Below the pieces are notes generated by a model, which did not search any database, was not told the origin of the DNA, and was given only the letters and a program-made list of their open reading frames with translations. A DNA stretch of 64,000 nucleotides from Okeania sp. SIO1I7. Its GTDB lineage: Bacteria > Cyanobacteriota > Cyanobacteriia > Cyanobacteriales > Microcoleaceae. The number at the start of each line of letters is the position of its first letter. The stretch's first letter is position 1. Shown here piece after piece: positions 59,943 through 64,000 of this stretch. The position numbers and the translations under genes are program-made. Location of the stretch: the NCBI GenBank assembly GCA_010672585.1, contig JAAHGF010000020.1, forward strand, positions 1 to 64,000. Direction: 5' to 3'.

Positions 59943-60141
59943 ATACCAATTTGATAAATGTTTGCTACAAATAGTTAGGCTATTTCTTAGGAGTCAGTCC
60001 TCAGGAGTCAGGAGTCGTATGGGAATAGTTTAAATAGCAGTTTTGAGCTAATAAATTCTATTTTTTGTCAAAGTGAGACCTCCTGCATTTGTCTTTTTCT
60101 CATGCTTATTATTCGTAACATTCTTTTTTCAAAATGGTATA
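59943..60141. mobile_element. MITE-like element, family F3
   Basis: About 199 bp from ATACCAATTTGATAAATG to TAACATTCTTTTTTCAAAAT followed by GGTAT. The interior has TAGGCTATTTCTTAGGAGTC and AAAGTGAGACCTCCTG, as in the copy at 21567. Confidence 0.75.
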
Positions 60142-60240
60142 ATATATCAATGATTAATTTATAGCACTTTGCAAAAATGATTAGGTAAAATTCTCAAAGT
60201 AATAAATCAGTTCAGTCTAGTAGTAAACTGTTTCATCTTA

Positions 60241-60392
60241 GAGGTTGTCTGAGAAGTCCCATTTGCTACATCCAAGCCCCCTAAATCCCCCAATTTTGGG
60301 GGACTTTTAGAAGCCAATTGACTTTTGTTCCCCCCAAAGTTGGGGGGTTAGGGGGGCAAAATTCAGTATCAAAAAACTTTTCAGATATCCTC
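60241..60392. mobile_element. MITE-like element (GAGG..TCTGA ends) with G/C hairpin cassette
   Basis: 152 bp with inverted ends GAGGTTGTCTGAGAAGT and the complement of GAGGATATCTGAAAAGT, flanked by TTA on both sides (60238-60240, 60393-60395). The interior is a hairpin cassette AGCCCCCTAAATCCCCCAA ... TTGGGGGGTTAGGGGGGC, the same cassette as in the unrelated F5 element at 62102. The 120 bp left before larB have CTCCCTA tracts only. Confidence 0.75.
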
Positions 60393-60515
60393 TTAAATGT
60401 TGCAATAGATGTAGGTTGGGTTGAGGAACCGTTAGCGCCAGCTTATCCGTAGGATAAACCCAACAACAATCTTTCTCCCCTACTCCCCTACTCCCTACTC
60501 CCTAATTTAATTCTA

Positions 60516-61358
60516 ATGAAATCAGAAGATTTAAAACAGTTATTAACAGCAATTTATACAGGAGATATAACTCCAGAGTCAGCTTTAGAAAAGCTCAAGA
60601 ATTTTGACTTTGAAAATGTCGAAAATTTTGCCAAAATTGACCACCATAGAAATATCAGAACAGGCTTTCCTGAAGTTATCTGGGGACCAGGAAAAACACC
60701 AGAACAAATTGTCAAAATCATGGAGGTAATGAGGAAGAATAATCCTGTAGTAATGGCAACAAGAATTGAACCAGAAATTTATGAAGAGTTGCAGGATAAA
60801 ATTGCTGGTCTTTATTATTATCGAGATGCAAAAATCTGTGCGATTATTTCTGATTTTCCTACTCCAAAACATCAAGGTATAATTACAATTGTCAGTGCTG
60901 GTACTGCTGATTTAAAAGTAGGAGAAGAAGCAGCAGTTACAGCTACTCTTTGTGGTTTTTCTGTAAAGCGACTTTGGGATGTAGGGGTAGCAGGAATACA
61001 TCGTTTATTAAGCAATAAACATTTAATTGCAGAAGCAGATGTACTAATTGTAGTAGCAGGAATGGAAGGTGCTTTGCCTAGTGTAGTTGCAGGTTTAGCA
61101 GATTGTCCTGTTATTGCAGTACCTACAAGTGTAGGTTATGGGGCTAATTTTGATGGTTTAGCTCCACTATTAACAATGTTAAATTCTTGTGCGCCAGGAA
61201 TAGGTGTTGTGAATATTGATAATGGTTTTGGAGCAGCTATTTTAGCAGGGCAAATTATTAGGACAGGAGAGAAATTAGCTATTGAAGAAGGAAGAAGGAA
61301 GAAGGAAGAAGGAAGAATAAAGAAAGAAGAAGTGGATGGGGACTCAAACTCCAAGTAA
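60516..61358 (+). CDS. larB: LarB, nickel-pincer cofactor biosynthesis carboxylase/hydrolase
   Basis: 280 residues. AIR-carboxylase (PurE)-like core with IVSAGTADLKVGEEAAVTA, DVGVAGIHR, VAGMEGALPSVVAGL and SVGYGANFDGLAPL. LarB carboxylates and hydrolyses nicotinate adenine dinucleotide in the pathway to the Ni-pincer cofactor of lactate racemase-type enzymes. larC, larE and larA are not in the window. The C-terminal ~25 residues (EEGRRKKEEGRIKKEE) are encoded by an AGAAGGA heptamer tract and look like a repeat-driven extension. Confidence 0.9.
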   Translation: MKSEDLKQLLTAIYTGDITPESALEKLKNFDFENVENFAKIDHHRNIRTGFPEVIWGPGKTPEQIVKIMEVMRKNNPVVMATRIEPEIYEELQDKIAGLYYYRDAKICAIISDFPTPKHQGIITIVSAGTADLKVGEEAAVTATLCGFSVKRLWDVGVAGIHRLLSNKHLIAEADVLIVVAGMEGALPSVVAGLADCPVIAVPTSVGYGANFDGLAPLLTMLNSCAPGIGVVNIDNGFGAAILAGQIIRTGEKLAIEEGRRKKEEGRIKKEEVDGDSNSK

Positions 61359-62101
61359 TTGCAAACACCCCGCCTTCTACAGGGTGTTAAACCCAAAAGA
61401 AAATGATCAAAAATTTAGGTAATTAGTAATTGCTGAAACGACTTAAAAATTTATCTTTTAGGAGGAGTCAGGAGTCAGGAGGGAAGAAGAAGGAGTTGGA
61501 AGGTATAAGGAGGAGAAAGTTTTTTTGTCACCCTCTCATCCGAATATAGTATTATACCGATTTGAAAAAAGAATGCTACAAAAAGGTATATTGATCGGAT
61601 ATGCTTAAAAATAGCTTATCCAGTTCATTTACAGCGCTTTTCAAGTCGATGAACCACATCTTCACAAATAAAACCTTGTAGGGACGTTCCATGGAACGTT
61701 CCTACTGTGGTCTACTAATCATGAAAACCGCTGTAAGATAGTTATCTCTATCTTTTTTCCATTTTTTTCAATATTTACCTCTTCTTCCTTCTTCCCTCTT
61801 CCTTCTTTCGTACGGACGCCCTTATGCAACGTCCCTACCATTTGTAACAAATAATAAGCGCCATTAAAAGACTTTATCTGAAATGTCTATTAAACATCTC
61901 CAAAAATCAAAAATAAAATCAATTCTTACCCATAAATTATCAATTATTCCTCCCTGTTCCCTGTTCCCTCTTTTCTGGAGATGTCTATTTGACAAAAAAG
62001 ATAATTTACGACATCAAAACTGGTATTAAACTTGTTCATTCTGACTTCTCCTCCTGGGAGGGGTTATATCATGTTCGGATAATCAGTTATAAATAAAATT
62101 T
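61359..62101. repeat. Intergenic region with interrupted F3 repeat
   Basis: An F3 left end appears at about 61555 (TATACCGATTTGAAAAAAGA) and right-side F3 words reappear near 61850 and 62010-62040, so one F3 copy seems split by other sequence. GTAGGGACGTTCCATGGAACG (partly palindromic) lies at 61678. AGAAGGA/CTTCCTT tracts are present. No gene. Confidence 0.5.
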
Positions 62102-62249
62102 GGCGTTGCTGAATTGAAGTATGAATGCGCGATTGTTTGTTTCTGGTCAAGCCCCCTAAATCCCCCAAAATTGGGGGACTTTTAGAGTTTGATTCCCCCC
62201 AAAATTGGGGGGCTAGGGGGGCAAAATCATACCCAGAATCAGCAACGCC
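62102..62249. mobile_element. F5 MITE with 8-bp target duplication
   Basis: 148 bp with ends GGCGTTGCTGA and TCAGCAACGCC, flanked by perfect TAAAATTT duplications (62094-62101 and 62250-62257). The ends match the nested element at 19084-19185. The interior is the G/C hairpin cassette found also in the element at 60241. No ORF; 62258-62471 holds GACTCCT tracts only. Confidence 0.88.
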
Positions 62250-62471
62250 TAAAATTTAAGGACTTACAGTACTGACGGTACAAAAAAAATACTGAAATTA
62301 TCAATACTCCATCTCCAATATTTCCTATTTTCCCCCTTTCTTCCCTCCTGACTCCTGACTTCCCCTCCTGGGAGGGGTTAGGGGTGGGTTGACTCCTGAC
62401 TCCTCCATCATTTATTTATAAGTATTCAACCGAACATGGTATTAGGGGTGGGTTGACTCCTGACTCCTGAA

Positions 62472-63170
62472 CTATGCTAAATCAAATAAAAGAATTTCTG
62501 CATCTGACTTAGCTGTAATATAAACATCATTAACTTCGCTTAAAGCAGCACCATCACCTGCTTTTAAAGATAAATCATTAAGGTCTATTTCCCCACGAGC
62601 AACTTGAACCCATCCGTAACGTTCAGAATCAAAAGAATAAGAAAAGCGATCGCCCTCTTTCAAAACACCTGCAAATAAATCAACATCCTGATTAATTTTT
62701 AGTGCGCTATTTCTACCATCTTTCGCAACTATTAAATTTAATTTACCAGAGTTTTTTTCTATATCAAAATAACGTTGATTATATGTTGGTTTTAAACCCC
62801 TATAATTTGGTAGTAACCAAATTTGTAAAAAGTGAACCTCCTCAGATTTTGAGTAGTTATATTCGCTATGCATAATTCCTGTACCCGTACTCATGTGTTG
62901 TACTTCTCCAGGATAAAGTACAGCAGTATTTCCTGTACTATCTTTATGTTCTAATGCTCCTTCTAAAACATAAGTAATAATTTCCATATCTCGATGTCCA
63001 TGAGTTCCGAAACCATTACTAGGAGAAACTCTATCTTCATTAATTACTCTGAGAGAACGAAACCCCATATATTCACGGTCAAAATAGTTGGCAAAAGAAA
63101 ATGTATGATAACTATCGAGCCAACCATGATTTGCGTGTCCTCTTGCTTCAGCTTTTCGTATAGAAATCAT
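62472..63170 (-). CDS. Pirin family protein
   Basis: 232 residues, preceded by GGAGG. N-terminal cupin with the metal-binding pattern FGTHGHRDMEIITYVLEG (His residues near 58-60 and Glu) and VQHMSTGTGIMHSE, then a second, degenerate cupin. Bacterial pirins of the YhaK/YhhW type can act as quercetin dioxygenases or as redox/metal sensors; the role here is unknown. It stands alone at the window end. Confidence 0.9.
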   Translation of the reverse strand: MISIRKAEARGHANHGWLDSYHTFSFANYFDREYMGFRSLRVINEDRVSPSNGFGTHGHRDMEIITYVLEGALEHKDSTGNTAVLYPGEVQHMSTGTGIMHSEYNYSKSEEVHFLQIWLLPNYRGLKPTYNQRYFDIEKNSGKLNLIVAKDGRNSALKINQDVDLFAGVLKEGDRFSYSFDSERYGWVQVARGEIDLNDLSLKAGDGAALSEVNDVYITAKSDAEILLFDLA

Positions 63171-63776
63171 TATTACTACCTCCGATAAAATTTGATTTTT
63201 TTGTGAAAATTAAACTTTCATTACTAACATTAATTTAATCTAAAAAATTAATAACTACGTCGAGTAGCTAAAATTATTTGATGGTTCATATTTTATTACT
63301 CCCAACTAATGTTACATAATTATGATTTTATAGACATTAGTTTTTAGTCAAAATAATTGGTTCACTCATGGTCTTTTTCTCTATTGAATTAATCTCTGGA
63401 TACAAAATCTATAGAAGTTAATAACTGAGATTTTGTTTTGACATTTATAATCTAGCTTAAGTTAGGTTAATATGTGTAGTATGCACTTTAAAGTTAGATA
63501 GTACCTAAAAAGATACTATGAGTGGAGGTAGTAGACAAAAAAGTAAAAATATTGGTTCTTATACAGCAGTTTCCCAAGTTATGAAGTACAGAGATTAACA
63601 ATTGAATGTTTGTAGTGCGGACATCTTCCCCGCCATGGGTATACTTCACCCTTAGTGTTCTGCTGTATCGGTCGAATGGCTTTCATAAAAACTGGTAGCT
63701 TTAATATAGAACCCCCGATCATATCTTCATAAATATGCGCGTTTTTTTAGCTAGTCCTCAGGAGACAGGAGACAGG
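63171..63776. other. AT-rich intergenic region upstream of the pirin gene
   Basis: About 600 bp without ORF or known repeat apart from a CAGGAGA tract at 63758-63777. It should include the pirin promoter; no box can be assigned with confidence. Confidence 0.4.
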
Positions 63777-63942
63777 AGTTCATTAATTGATAATTGATCA
63801 TGGATAATTGATAATTACCTCGGGTTTTAACCGTTACGGAATTGAATATAAGGAAATATCCTAGCACTTTTTTTTCCCCTTAAAAGAGGAGGATTTTTAC
63901 CTTAATTCTTTAATTATTAATTATTAATTATTCGGTAAGAGG
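63777..63942. repeat. Family C repeat (core-deleted copy)
   Basis: TTCATTAATTGATAATTGAT start, ACCGTTACGGAATTGAATAT, CCCCTTAAAAGAGGAGG and closing ATTAATTATTCGGTAA. The CGATTGGATATGG core is missing. The remaining 58 bp to the window edge are unremarkable. Confidence 0.7.
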
Positions 63943-64000
63943 GAAGAGGGAAGATGTGGGAGAGATAATACAAAAAAATCAACACTCCTTCAGATGATTT

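Overview
The window looks like the chromosome of a filamentous, repeat-rich marine-type cyanobacterium of the Trichodesmium/Okeania/Moorena kind. The evidence is an AT-rich base composition, many HIP1 octamers (GCGATCGC), and cyanobacterial gene sets: rplS-trnW-secE-nusG-rplKAJL, asd-dapA-rnj, tig-clpP-clpX, a BciB-type divinyl reductase, a NarM-like protein and an NblB-like HEAT protein. Summing the genes called here gives only about two thirds coding. The remainder is mostly short non-autonomous repeats. The genus is an inference; no rRNA gene is present.

Layout. 0-9 kb: tail of a STAND-type ATPase, a CIRCE-controlled groEL without groES, a GH37 trehalase-like enzyme, a 2[4Fe-4S] ferredoxin, long-form hisG and a HisRS-family gene. 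9.5-16 kb: a Rieske oxygenase, then the ribosomal/transcription cluster on the minus strand with tRNA-Trp(CCA). 16.8-29.5 kb: an EamA transporter with a coiled-coil N-terminus, then rnj, dapA and asd (minus), then tig, clpP and clpX (plus). 30-41.5 kb is more accessory: an unknown gene, a YaaW gene plus the tail of a lost paralogue, a renalase-like FAD protein, a nucleoside hydrolase fused to RTX repeats, a VapBC-like pair, a membrane NACHT-HEAT ATPase overlapping a PD-(D/E)XK-like gene, a lone HicB and bciB. 42.7-51 kb: narM-like gene, rimM, a TPR membrane protein, a CASTOR/POLLUX-type channel and a HEAT-repeat protein. 51-58 kb: a methyltransferase, remnants of ectB-ectC, and an exported sulfatase / HAD phosphatase / formylglycine-generating-enzyme cluster facing an AraC regulator. 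58-64 kb: a peptide-type solute-binding lipoprotein, larB and a pirin.

The most interesting non-coding signal is a pair of homologous structured elements. One lies at 14710-15322 on the minus strand, immediately before secE; the other at 26945-27316 on the plus strand, just before clpP. Each is in the sense direction of the essential genes that follow. They carry no ORF of their own and resemble HEARO/omega-RNA (IscB-associated) elements; that identification is from memory of the family and needs a covariance-model search. Around them at least seven further short-repeat families can be defined. For some, target-site duplications, nesting or an empty site visible inside this window show that they moved. 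Other points worth following are the NACHT-nuclease pair with an internal in-frame start, the decayed ectoine operon, and the GC-rich sulfatase cluster that looks horizontally acquired.
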